Below are positions 19,036 to 26,274 of a stretch of DNA of 64,000 bases, piece after piece. The DNA is from Streptomyces calvus (GTDB taxonomy: Bacteria > Actinomycetota > Actinomycetes > Streptomycetales > Streptomycetaceae). Every line of letters starts with the position of its first letter. The stretch's first letter is position 1. The position numbers were made by a program, and so were the translations under genes. Location of the stretch: assembly GCF_006782915.1 (NCBI RefSeq), contig NZ_VCNP01000032.1:178267-242266 (forward strand). The letters run 5' to 3'. Under the pieces are notes generated by a model. That model was not told the origin of the DNA. It did no database searches and worked only from the letters and a program-made list of their open reading frames with translations.

Positions 19036-19063
19036 TGCAAAACGGACCGCCGGTCCGTATCTT
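19035..19063 (+). promoter_or_regulatory. Promoter of SnoaL/NmrA operon
   Basis: TTGCAA (19035-19040) and TATCTT (19058-19063) are separated by 17 bp, a good match to the vegetative consensus. The spacer is filled exactly by the first TetR palindrome, so repressor binding would block polymerase. Confidence 0.65.
19042..19058. promoter_or_regulatory. TetR operator 1
   Basis: ACGGACCG-C-CGGTCCGT is a perfect 17-bp palindrome between the -35 and -10 boxes of the SnoaL/NmrA promoter. Its core is shared with operator 2, centred 33 bp away, about three helical turns. Confidence 0.75.
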
Positions 19064-19074
19064 CGTCCTTGAAA

Positions 19075-19091
19075 GCGGACCGCCGGTCCGC
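19075..19091. promoter_or_regulatory. TetR operator 2
   Basis: GCGGACCG-C-CGGTCCGC is a perfect 17-bp palindrome with the same 15-bp core as operator 1. It lies just downstream of the predicted transcription start of the SnoaL/NmrA operon. Confidence 0.75.
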
Positions 19092-19114
19092 ATCCTACGG
19101 GACGGAGCCCTCTC

Positions 19115-19582
19115 ATGCCCGAACACCCCCACGCCCCCACTCCCTCGTCCGCCCCCTCGTCCGCCCCTTCGTCACCGGAGGCGGTCTACCGCCGGGGCCT
19201 GCGCCTGCTGCTGGCCAAGGACGTCCCCGCCTGGGTCGACCTGTGGGCCGAGGACGGCGTCATGGAGTTCCCCTTCGCACCCGAGGGCTGGCCCCGGCGC
19301 CTGGAGGGCAAGGAGGCGGTCGCCGCGTACATGCGCGACTACCCCGACCACATCGACCTCCACGACATCCCCGACCTGCGCATCCACCGCACCACCGACC
19401 CGGACACGCTGGTCGTCGAGATGCGCGGCGTGGGCCGCGTCGTCGCCACCGGCGCCCCGTACGACATGACGTACATCGCCGTCGTGACCTTCCGGGACGG
19501 CCTCATCACCGGCTACCGCGACTACTGGAACCCCCTCGCCGTGCTGGAGCCCGGCGTCGACTTCACCGGGAGCACTCGATGA
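19115..19582 (+). CDS. SnoaL-like (NTF2-fold) protein
   Basis: Protein of 155 residues with a Ser/Pro/Ala-rich leader of about 22 residues and then a SnoaL/NTF2-like domain (YRRGLRLLLAKDVPAWVDLWAEDGVMEFPFAPEGWPRRLEGKEAVAAYM, ending LITGYRDYWNPLAVL). The WAEDGVMEFPFAP stretch is typical of the uncharacterised ketosteroid-isomerase-like group. It probably acts on a small hydrophobic substrate. The stop overlaps the next gene's start as ATGA, so the two are translationally coupled. It is controlled by the divergent TetR. Confidence 0.85.
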   Translation: MPEHPHAPTPSSAPSSAPSSPEAVYRRGLRLLLAKDVPAWVDLWAEDGVMEFPFAPEGWPRRLEGKEAVAAYMRDYPDHIDLHDIPDLRIHRTTDPDTLVVEMRGVGRVVATGAPYDMTYIAVVTFRDGLITGYRDYWNPLAVLEPGVDFTGSTR

Positions 19583-20433
19583 CCTCCGCCGGTACCGTCC
19601 TCGTCACCGGCGCCACCGGCACCACCGGCAGCCGTACCGCCGCGCGCCTCGTCGCCGCCGGCCACCGCGTCCGCGCGGCCGGCCGCCGCGGCGCCGCGCT
19701 TCCCGGCGCGCAGCCGGTCCGCTTCGACTGGTACGACCCCGCCACCCACGACGCCGCGCTCACCGGCACCGACCGCGTCCACCTGGTCCCGCCCGTCGGC
19801 GACCCGGACCCGGCGGCGGTCATGCTGCCCTTCCTGGAACGCGCGCGGGCGCTGGGCGTACGCCGTGCGGTGCTCCTCAGCTCCTCCGCCGTCCCGGCGG
19901 GCGGCCCGGCGGTCGGCCAGGTGCACCAGGTGCTCCCGTCCCTCTTCGACGAGTGGGCGGTGCTGCGCCCCTCCTGGTTCATGCAGAACTTCACCGGCGC
20001 GCACCTCCACGCCACGACGATCCGCGCGACCGGCACGTTCGCGACGGCCACCGGCGACGGCCGCGTCGCCTACGTCGACGCCGACGACATCGCCGCCGTG
20101 GCCCTGCACGCCCTGACCGACACCGACGCCCCGAACACCGACCTCGTTCTGACCGGCCCCGAGGCCCTCACCCACGACGACGTCGCCACGATCCTCACCG
20201 AGGTCACCGGCCGCCCCGTCACCCACCACCGCCTGACCGTGGCGGAGGTCCGCCACCGCCTCACCGAGTCGGCGGGCATCCCGCCGCAGTTCGCCGCGCT
20301 GCTGGCCGACATGGACCACGCCATCGCCGAAGGCGCCGAGAACCGCACCACCGACACCGTCCACCGCCTCACCGGCCACCCGCCGAACGACCTCCGCACA
20401 GCGACGGCCCGCGAGACGGGCCGGGGCCTCTAG
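19579..20433 (+). CDS. NmrA/SDR-type NAD(P)-binding oxidoreductase
   Basis: Atypical short-chain dehydrogenase of 284 residues. The dinucleotide-binding motif is VLVTGATGTTGSRTAARLVAAGHRVRAAGR. The SDR tyrosine is missing and the active-site region reads LLSSSAVPAGGPAVGQVHQV, with RPSWFMQNF typical of NmrA/ergot-type reductases. These bind NAD(P) and may act as quinone reductases or as redox sensors. It is coupled to the SnoaL gene by a 4-bp overlap. A long open frame from 18181 runs into it, but the ATG at 19579 is the start. Confidence 0.87.
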   Translation: MTSAGTVLVTGATGTTGSRTAARLVAAGHRVRAAGRRGAALPGAQPVRFDWYDPATHDAALTGTDRVHLVPPVGDPDPAAVMLPFLERARALGVRRAVLLSSSAVPAGGPAVGQVHQVLPSLFDEWAVLRPSWFMQNFTGAHLHATTIRATGTFATATGDGRVAYVDADDIAAVALHALTDTDAPNTDLVLTGPEALTHDDVATILTEVTGRPVTHHRLTVAEVRHRLTESAGIPPQFAALLADMDHAIAEGAENRTTDTVHRLTGHPPNDLRTATARETGRGL

Positions 20434-20663
20434 AGGAACGGGGCCGCCGGGGCCGGCGGGTGGGGGGTCAGGCTGCGCATGCGGTCCTCCAGCTCCCGCA
20501 GCGCGGACGCGATCCGGTCCCGCCCCTCGGGAAAGCGCTCGGCGAGGCTGCGGATGTCGACGGGCGTGCCCTCGGGCACCGACAGGATGTGCGTCGCCAG
20601 CCCGATCGTCGTCAGCGACAACTCGCGGTGCTGGGCGAGGTGATTGCCGATCACCACTTTCAC
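20430..20663 (-). pseudogene. Truncated N-terminal HTH fragment
   Basis: The 77-codon frame VVIGNHLAQHRELSLTTIGLATHILSVPEGTPVDIRSLAERFPEGRDRIASALRELE matches the N-terminal winged-helix of a common Streptomyces DNA-binding family, in which the helix normally continues as ELE-x-x-GYL and then a long C-terminal part. Here homology stops after RELE and the frame runs into DRMRSLTPHPPAPAAPFL, ending on the NmrA stop codon (4-bp overlap). The rest of the gene is absent. I read it as a deletion remnant; a functional mini-repressor is less likely. Confidence 0.65.
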
Positions 20664-20940
20664 CCGGCCAGGTGACGAACGCGAGGTTTGGTTGGTTGGT
20701 TTGGTTTTCCCCCGGAGTTATTAGGTCTTTTACCGCCTGCGGCACCGGCGTCCGGGCCGCCGTGTCCCGGTTCTCCCGGCTCCGGTGCCACTGGCCGACG
20801 GCCGTGCCGCGCACTGTGTAACAGGGCTGTAGCAGCGGGTTGTTGGGCGAAACGGCGGATGGGCCGGGCGGCTCTTGATGCTCGGAAGCGCTTGCTCGTA
20901 CCGACGGGCCGGCACCCCGCCCCATACGGAGGAAGACACC
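20664..20940. other. Gap of 277 bp between the HTH remnant and a lipoprotein gene
   Basis: Contains a TTTGG/TTGG-rich stretch at 20691-20710, a short A/T-rich segment (about 20715-20735), and at its right end the ribosome site GGAGGAAG of the downstream lipoprotein. I could not identify a consensus promoter with confidence. Confidence 0.5.
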
Positions 20941-21600
20941 ATGCGCATCAACAAGCTCACCATCGCCGCCCTGGCCGTCGTCGCGGGCCTCTCGCTCACC
21001 GCCTGCCAGAACGACGAGGACACCGCGGGCCCGAGCAGCTCGTCCGCCGCGTCCACCACTCCCTCCACCAGCGAGGGTGCGAGCGACTCGGGCCAGGGCG
21101 CCGCGGAGACCAACGCCGGTAAGGGCTCGGGCGAAGAGCAGGGCACGGCCACCGGAACCGGCTCCGACAACAACGGCAAGGTCGGCAAGTGCCGCACCGA
21201 CGAGCTGGAGGTCACGGCCACGGACAACACCATCGACGGCGACCCGGACGGCACCGTCGCGGTGACGTTCACGAACGGCGGCGGCCGGGACTGCTCGATC
21301 TCGGGTTACGCGGGTGTCGACCTGAAGACCAGCGCGGGGTCGCTGTCCGCGAAGCGCACCGGCCAGCAGGCGACCTCAACGGTCCTGAAGGACGGCGAGT
21401 CGGTCGCCTTCGGCATCACGTACCCGGTCAACGACTCGGGCGGCTCCGGCGTCCGCATCACGGGCCTGGTGGTGACCCCGCCGGACGAGACGAAGTCGGT
21501 CTCCCTCGACTGGCCGGGCGCCGCCACGCTGCCCGTCACGGACGGCTCCGGCACCCCGGTGAAGGTCGGCCCGATCGGCAGCGCCGGCCAGGGCGGCTGA
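20941..21600 (+). CDS. DUF4232 lipoprotein
   Basis: Lipoprotein of 219 residues, paralogous to the one at 12597. Signal peptide MRINKLTIAALAVVAGLSLTAC has lipobox LTAC. It is followed by a Ser/Thr/Gly-rich linker of about 60 residues and a DUF4232 domain beginning VGKCRTDELEVTATDN, with its partner Cys in GGGRDCSISGYAGVDL. The start ATG 20941 is fixed by GGAGGA 8 bases upstream; a longer frame from 20875 lacks a signal peptide at its own N-terminus. Function is unknown. The last 13 bp before the next (convergent) stop hold no terminator. Confidence 0.86.
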   Translation: MRINKLTIAALAVVAGLSLTACQNDEDTAGPSSSSAASTTPSTSEGASDSGQGAAETNAGKGSGEEQGTATGTGSDNNGKVGKCRTDELEVTATDNTIDGDPDGTVAVTFTNGGGRDCSISGYAGVDLKTSAGSLSAKRTGQQATSTVLKDGESVAFGITYPVNDSGGSGVRITGLVVTPPDETKSVSLDWPGAATLPVTDGSGTPVKVGPIGSAGQGG

Positions 21601-21612
21601 CCCGCACCGTCA

Positions 21613-22044
21613 TCACCGAAGCCCGCACCGGATTGCCACCTCCGCCCACACCGTCTTGCACGGCACCGGGCCCCGCACCACACCCCAACGGTCGGCCAAC
21701 TCCTCGACCAGCAGCAGCCCGTAGCCCGACTCCCCGGGCTCCGGCGCCGCACACCCGGCCACGGGCACGCTCTCGCCCCTGGCATCGGTCACCTCGATCC
21801 GCAGCACACCGGGCGCGGTGACCATGAGGGCCAGCCGGAAGTCCCGGCCCGGTACGCGGCCGTGCAGCACCGCGTTCGCGGCCAGTTCGGCGACGATCAG
21901 CCGCGCCGGGTCCAACGGCAGCCGCCACGCACGCAGTTGCTCGGCGGCGAGCAACCGGGCCAGCCGGGCACCCCGGCGGGTGGCGGACAGCGGCACGGCG
22001 AACTGGTGGAGCGGACTGCGCGGCACAGTGATTTCGTGGTTCAC
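21613..22044 (-). CDS. RsbW-like ATP-binding (GHKL) regulator
   Basis: Single-domain HATPase of 143 residues. The N box is LIVAELAANAVLHG and the G1/G2 region is RIEVTDARGE ... GESGYGLLLVEELADRWGV. Streptomyces carry dozens of such proteins, often beside XRE/DUF397 pairs like the one at 24812-25851, forming WhiJ-type regulatory sets. They are thought to act as anti-sigma or partner-switching kinases. It lies 129 bp downstream of the RiPP methyltransferase on the same strand and might be co-transcribed with it. Its partner is unknown. Confidence 0.87.
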   Translation of the reverse strand: MNHEITVPRSPLHQFAVPLSATRRGARLARLLAAEQLRAWRLPLDPARLIVAELAANAVLHGRVPGRDFRLALMVTAPGVLRIEVTDARGESVPVAGCAAPEPGESGYGLLLVEELADRWGVVRGPVPCKTVWAEVAIRCGLR

Positions 22045-22173
22045 GTCACCCAGCGTGTTGGGTCGCGTTTCCGCTGTGAAGACGGGTGAGTCGTGCGACC
22101 GCCGGGTGTCCGTGGCGTGTCCGGTCCCGTCCGGGCTGCCCGGGTGCGTCAGGCGGCACAGGGTCTCGTCCTC

Positions 22174-23376
22174 TCAGGGCGCCGGCAGCGGCAGGCAGGG
22201 CACCTGCGGTTGCCGCAGATGCTGTCCGCCGTCGTGGACGCACAGGGTGAAGGTCTCCGGTCCTGGCCGTCCGGCCGCGTCGTAGACGTCGATGAGGCGC
22301 TCGACGTTCTCCCACAGCCGCACCTGCCCGCCCTCCCGCACCCACCAGCCGCCGTCGCCGTCCGGGGCCAGCATGGCGGCCGACCCGGTGACCACGTCGA
22401 CCAGGTGCACGACGTCGCCGACGGCGGTCAGTTGCGCGTCGGGCACGGCGCTCTGCACGAGGAAGCGCAGGCGGAAGGCTTCCTCGGTCGCGGCGGTGAT
22501 CCGCTCGGGACCGTGCCGGGCGACCCGTGCCTTCCCCGGCAGCTCCGCCGCCCAGTGGGCGGGGTTGCCGAAGGCCGGCGCCGCGTGCGTACGCGCCGGC
22601 ATGAAGGAGACCGTGCCGCCCAGCAGCCGCCCCTCGGCGGTGCCGTCCCCGGCGACGGTGAGCAGGACGCGGGCGTACCCGTAGAGCCAACCGGAGAGCG
22701 TCAGCAGGATCTTGCCGCCCGGCCGGGTCTGGGCGACCAGGGTCTGGGGCACGGCGCGGAAGGAGCAGGCGGCGACGATCCGGTCGAACGGGGCCTCGGG
22801 CCAGCACCCGTACAGCCCGTCCGCGACCGCGAGGGTGGGTGCGTAACCGCAGCCGTGCAGCGCGCTCGCCGCCCGCTCCAGCCGGTGCGGGTCCACCTCG
22901 ATGCTCGTCACACCGGCCGATCCGAGGCGTTCGCAGGCGAGCGCGGTCGAGTACCCCGTTCCCGTGCCGATCTCCAGCACCGTGTGCCCCTCCCGGACGT
23001 CGGCGTCGGCCCACATCCGCACCACGAGCGACGGCAGGGTCGAGGACGAGGTCGGGGCCCCTCCGTGGCGTTCGGCCGGGTGTTCCCAGTCGGGTTCGTC
23101 GCCGTCGAACTGTGTGATGAGCGTGGTGTCGGAGTACGCGGCGGCCAGCCAGCGCCCGTGGTCGAGCGCGGCGGTGACCGGCTGCCACACGGTCAGCCCT
23201 TGCCCGTTTCGCTCGTCGGCGGGCAGATAGAAGCCGGGCACGAACCGGTGCCGGGGCACCGACTCCACCGCCGCCCGCCAGGCCGGATCGTCCAACACCC
23301 CGCGTACGGCGAGGTCCTCCGCCATGAGGGCGCGCAGCCGCGCGGCATCGGTTTCCAGGTCGACGGGCAGCGTCAT
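22174..23376 (-). CDS. tgmC: PIMT-like methyltransferase of ATP-grasp RiPP system
   Basis: SAM-dependent methyltransferase of 400 residues, related to protein L-isoaspartate O-methyltransferase but with a long C-terminal extension. Motif I is TVLEIGTGTGYSTALACERLG, then SIEVDPHRLERA, and the PIMT-type segment FDRIVAACSFRAVPQTLVAQTRPGGKIL. The family (ATP-grasp peptide maturase system methyltransferase) methylates an Asp of a graspetide precursor, which then cyclises to aspartimide, as shown for fuscimiditide. Its ATG overlaps the ATP-grasp stop by 4 bp (ATGA), so the two are coupled. The N-terminal part also contains a WEHPAERHGGAPTSSSTLPSLV segment typical of the subgroup. Confidence 0.9.
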   Translation of the reverse strand: MTLPVDLETDAARLRALMAEDLAVRGVLDDPAWRAAVESVPRHRFVPGFYLPADERNGQGLTVWQPVTAALDHGRWLAAAYSDTTLITQFDGDEPDWEHPAERHGGAPTSSSTLPSLVVRMWADADVREGHTVLEIGTGTGYSTALACERLGSAGVTSIEVDPHRLERAASALHGCGYAPTLAVADGLYGCWPEAPFDRIVAACSFRAVPQTLVAQTRPGGKILLTLSGWLYGYARVLLTVAGDGTAEGRLLGGTVSFMPARTHAAPAFGNPAHWAAELPGKARVARHGPERITAATEEAFRLRFLVQSAVPDAQLTAVGDVVHLVDVVTGSAAMLAPDGDGGWWVREGGQVRLWENVERLIDVYDAAGRPGPETFTLCVHDGGQHLRQPQVPCLPLPAP

Positions 23377-24353
23377 GAACGGCCCTTCCTTTCCACGGTG
23401 AGGAGATCGGCGAACGCCTCGGTGATGTCGTAGGCGTCGGGAAGCCAGCCCCACTGGCCGTTCGGGTTGCACTCGATCGCCGTCCAGTGTTGCGGGTCGT
23501 CCCCGTCACCGGTGAGCGCGAAGTCGAAGCAGCCGAAGACCAGCCCGAACGAGGCCAGGTAGGAGTGCAGCGCCGCCTTGACGGGCGGCGGCACGGTGAT
23601 GGGCGCGTGGAGCAGGGCGCCCCAGTCGCCCCGGCGCCAGTCCAGCGCGCCGTCCGGTGCGGCGATCTGCCGGGCGAAGACACGACGGCCGACCACGGTG
23701 ACGCGTACGTCACCGGTCTTGGGGATCTCGGCCTGGAACAGGTGGGCGGTCACGGTGAGTGTGTCGTCGAAGGTCTCCGGGTCGACCCGCTGGGTCCAGA
23801 TCGCTCCGGCCTGTCCGTCGTCGGCGGCGGGCAGGCCGCGGAACGTCTTGCAGACGACGGGACCGTGGACGGCGGCGAACTCCCGTGCCGTCTTACGGTC
23901 GTTGGTGATCAGCGTCGGAGGAATCCTCAGCCCGAGTCGGGCGAGCCTGCGGAGCTGGGCGGGCTTGGACTCCGCGCGGGCCACCGCGGCCGGATGGTTG
24001 ACGTACCGGGCGCCGGACAGGGCGTTCAGGACGCCGCCGAGCCCGTGCCGCGCCTCGGAGGCGGCGAAATCCGCCTGCTGCCGGGGCAGATGCGCGAACC
24101 GGGTGCCGTACGGAGTGGGGCGGCGGTAGTACACCGCCGCCACCTCCCCCGGCTCCACCTCCCGGCTCGCCGTACGCAGCCGCCCACTCCACGCCGGACG
24201 GTCCGCGTCGATACGGAAGCCGAACGTCAGGGCGGGCCCGATGTCGGCGGGGTCGACTCGGACGACGGGCACCTCTCGCGCGTTCAGCGCAGCGACGACC
24301 AGGTCCGCGGTGACGTCCTCCAGCGCGGTGACGACCAGGACGGTGGAGGCCAT
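23373..24353 (-). CDS. tgmB: ATP-grasp ribosomal peptide maturase
   Basis: ATP-dependent carboxylate ligase of 326 residues in the family named after S. avermitilis SAV_5884. It makes ester or amide links between side chains of a ribosomal precursor peptide (graspetides). Visible ATP-grasp features are VVCKTFRGLPA with the nucleotide-binding Lys, the FQAEIPKTGDVRVTVVGRRVFARQI segment, and the metal-binding end FDFALTGD ... WTAIECNPNGQWGWLPD. The N-terminal AAVYYRRPTPY motif is also typical. It starts 3 bp after the precursor stop and overlaps the methyltransferase start. Confidence 0.93.
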   Translation of the reverse strand: MASTVLVVTALEDVTADLVVAALNAREVPVVRVDPADIGPALTFGFRIDADRPAWSGRLRTASREVEPGEVAAVYYRRPTPYGTRFAHLPRQQADFAASEARHGLGGVLNALSGARYVNHPAAVARAESKPAQLRRLARLGLRIPPTLITNDRKTAREFAAVHGPVVCKTFRGLPAADDGQAGAIWTQRVDPETFDDTLTVTAHLFQAEIPKTGDVRVTVVGRRVFARQIAAPDGALDWRRGDWGALLHAPITVPPPVKAALHSYLASFGLVFGCFDFALTGDGDDPQHWTAIECNPNGQWGWLPDAYDITEAFADLLTVERKGRS

Positions 24354-24356
24354 CAG

Positions 24357-24606
24357 TCAGTCCGATTCGCAGTCGGTGGTGCTGTCGTCCTGTGTCTGGG
24401 GCTGCGGGCCGTTCCCGTCACCGCCTCCGGACACGGAGGCGGTACCGGTCGTCCTCGACGTCCCGTGCTTGCCCATCTCGACCGGCCGCCCGGTGGCATC
24501 GGCGTAGCGGGCGATCTGCGTGACGGGGTCGAGCCGGCGGCCCGACCGGCAGCCGGTCGGTGACCAGGCGCAGCGCCCAGGGGGCCTCGGGGGCGAGTGT
24601 TGTCAT
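24357..24606 (-). pseudogene. tgmA: Graspetide precursor gene with 1-base frameshift
   Basis: The gene in front of the ATP-grasp ligase reads MTTLAPEAPWALRLVTDRLPVG in one frame from the ATG at 24606, then must shift by one base to continue as RRLDPVTQIARYADATGRPVEMGKHGTS, ending DDSTTDCESD and TGA at 24357-24359. Both halves match ATP-grasp target peptides: the leader has the PW-x-LR-x-VTDRLPVG pattern, and the second half has the conserved D-P-x-T-Q-x-A-R-Y and GKHGTS block, followed by a Thr/Ser- and Asp/Glu-rich core. The span is 250 nt, that is 83 codons plus one base. Removing one C near 24552-24556 restores an 82-residue peptide. Either the gene is dead or the base is a sequencing error. 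AGAAGGGA precedes the ATG. Confidence 0.82.
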
Positions 24607-24671
24607 GGGGGTCCCTTCTCTGTCCACGATGCGGAGTTCCAGATTCTCGCCACTCAGTGTGCTCGCACGTG

Positions 24672-24684
24672 TGCACACTGTGCA
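24672..24684. promoter_or_regulatory. 13-bp palindrome between RiPP precursor and XRE gene
   Basis: TGCACA-C-TGTGCA is a perfect dyad in the 205-bp divergent region, flanked by further CACGTG/ACGTGC half-sites. It could be the operator of the adjacent XRE regulator and would sit in position to affect the RiPP operon as well. Confidence 0.5.
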
Positions 24685-24811
24685 TACGTGCAGCTCGTAC
24701 GGCCGACGGCTGTACGCCGGCTGCCCGGTTTCTGCCCGCCCTGCCCGGGGTGACCGGGCGCGGGTGGCCGGAGTTGGTCCGGGGAAGGGCGCGCGACGGG
24801 AGGCGGCGAAC

Positions 24812-25651
24812 ATGGGCGAGTGGGAAGCGGGGCTGGACGACGAAGAGGCCGGGGCCGTGATGCGTACGGTCACCCGGCAGTTGAAGCTGTGGCGGGAGGC
24901 GGCCGGCCTTACGCAGGCGGAGTTCGGGGCAGCCATCGGGTACGGGGAGGAGCTGGTCTCCTGCGTGGAGCGGGGGCGGCGGATTCCCCGGCCGGAGTAC
25001 TTGGACGCGGCGGACGAGGTCCTGGGCGCGGGCGGCAAGATCTCCGCGATGAAGAAGGACGTGGCGGAGGTCCGGTACCCGAAGAAGGTACGGGACTTGA
25101 AGAACCTGGAGGCGGAGGCTGTTGAGCTGTGCGCGTACAACAACTCCGTCGTCCATGGGCTGTTGCAGACCGAGGACTACGCACGGGCCGTGTTCAACGC
25201 ACATCGACCGGTGCTCACCGAGGAGGAGGTTGAGCAGCAGGTCACGGCACGCTTGGCACGCCAGGAGATCCTTGATCTCATGACTGGGCGGCGCGTCTTC
25301 AGCTTTGTGCAGTGCGAGTCGACGCTTCGCAGGCCTATGGGAGGCAGAATGGTGATGCGCCAGCAGCTCGAACGGCTGTTGGAAGTAGCTCGGTTGCGCA
25401 ACGTGGACCTTCAGGTCCTCCCCCTGGACCGCGAGGTGAACTCCGGGACCGGCGGTTCGTTCCGGCTGCTCAAGCTCAAGGGCGGAACCACAGTCGCTTT
25501 CAGTGAATCGCCCCTCAGCAGCAGAGCGACGACTGACCCCAAGGAAACGACGGCCCTCGACATCCGCTATGGAGCTCTGCGCGCCCAGGCTCTCAGCCCG
25601 CAGGATTCGTTGCCCCTGATCGAGAAAGCACTGGGAGAGACAAGAACATGA
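24812..25651 (+). CDS. XRE-family regulator with DUF5753 (WhiJ-like)
   Basis: Regulator of 279 residues. The N-terminal XRE HTH is LKLWREAAGLTQAEFGAAIGYGEELVSCVERGRRIPRPEYLDAADEVL. The rest is the DUF5753 region, with the family segments AYNNSVVHGLLQTEDYARAVFNAHRPVLTEEEVEQQVTARLARQEIL and LQVLPLD. It is coupled by ATGA overlap to a DUF397 gene, the standard Streptomyces pair related to whiJ. The start ATG 24812 has GGGAGGCGG upstream; the frame is open further left without a ribosome site. It is divergent from the RiPP operon and may control it. Confidence 0.92.
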   Translation: MGEWEAGLDDEEAGAVMRTVTRQLKLWREAAGLTQAEFGAAIGYGEELVSCVERGRRIPRPEYLDAADEVLGAGGKISAMKKDVAEVRYPKKVRDLKNLEAEAVELCAYNNSVVHGLLQTEDYARAVFNAHRPVLTEEEVEQQVTARLARQEILDLMTGRRVFSFVQCESTLRRPMGGRMVMRQQLERLLEVARLRNVDLQVLPLDREVNSGTGGSFRLLKLKGGTTVAFSESPLSSRATTDPKETTALDIRYGALRAQALSPQDSLPLIEKALGETRT

Positions 25652-25851
25652 CGCTCAATTCCCCTGAAACCGACACCAAGCCGGAATGGATAAAGAGCAG
25701 CTACAGCACGTCTGACGGTCCCGACTGCGTCGAGGTGGCCACCGCCCCCGCTCACATCCTCGTCCGCGACTCCAAGAACCCGAACGGCCCCCGCCTCGCC
25801 CTCACCCCCGCCACATGGGCGACCTTCCTGCCGTACGCGTCCGAGCGCTGA
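25648..25851 (+). CDS. DUF397 small protein
   Basis: The 67-residue protein is a complete DUF397 domain: WIKSSYSTSDGPDCVEVATAPAHILVRDSKNPNGPRLALTPATWATFL. Such proteins pair with the XRE/DUF5753 regulator encoded directly upstream (4-bp overlap) and are thought to bind it or act as its antagonist. A strong hairpin follows 9 bp after the stop. Confidence 0.93.
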   Translation: MTLNSPETDTKPEWIKSSYSTSDGPDCVEVATAPAHILVRDSKNPNGPRLALTPATWATFLPYASER

Positions 25852-25860
25852 CGCAGCAAA

Positions 25861-25904
25861 TACACGTGACCCGCACCCGGATGTACGGGTGCGGGCCACG
25901 TGTA
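25861..25904. terminator. Terminator after XRE/DUF397 operon
   Basis: A long stem: 8 bp (25861-25868 with 25897-25904), one mismatch, then 9 bp (25870-25878 with 25887-25895), with an 8-base loop. It sits between the DUF397 stop and the convergent hsdM remnant. Confidence 0.85.
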
Positions 25905-25908
25905 CGTG

Positions 25909-26187
25909 TCAGTCGGCGGCCGGGGCCTCCACCTCCTCCGCCGAGCCCTCCCCCCGAGCCTGCTGCAAGGTCTCCGCGATCGCGGCGAACTCCTCCAGCG
26001 CGGCCTGGAGGTCCTCGACGATTTCGGCGGCCAGCACCTCGGGCGCGGGCAGGTTGTCCGCGTCGTCGAGGCTCGGGTCGCGCAGCCAGGTGATGTCGAG
26101 GTTGGCCTTGTCGCGGGCGGTCAGCTCCTCGTACGTGTACGCCTTGAAGCGTTCCGTCTCGACCCGTTTGGAGCGGTCGTCGTCCTC
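25909..26187 (-). pseudogene. hsdM: C-terminal remnant of type I restriction methylase HsdM
   Basis: About 93 codons read DDDRSKRVETERFKAYTYEELTARDKANLDITWLRD followed by LPAPEVLAAEIVEDLQAALEEF, which is the C-terminal end of a type I restriction-modification methylase subunit. The catalytic domain with the NPPF/Y motif and SAM site is missing. The frame continues upstream to 26244 into unrelated sequence (MRWWRGVPCGASRHHALR). No hsdS or hsdR is present. It abuts the end of hemD and marks the right edge of the accessory stretch, so it looks like the scar of a lost restriction locus. Confidence 0.75.
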
Positions 26188-26274
26188 GGACCGCAACGCG
26201 TGATGGCGGGACGCGCCGCACGGCACACCCCGCCACCACCTCACGCCTACGACCTCACGTTGCCGCCGGACGGC

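Noticed and set aside
14640..26274. Prophage or integrative element between hemB and hemD
   Set aside because: No integrase, excisionase, att-like repeats, tRNA or phage structural genes; only two decayed genes at the edges.
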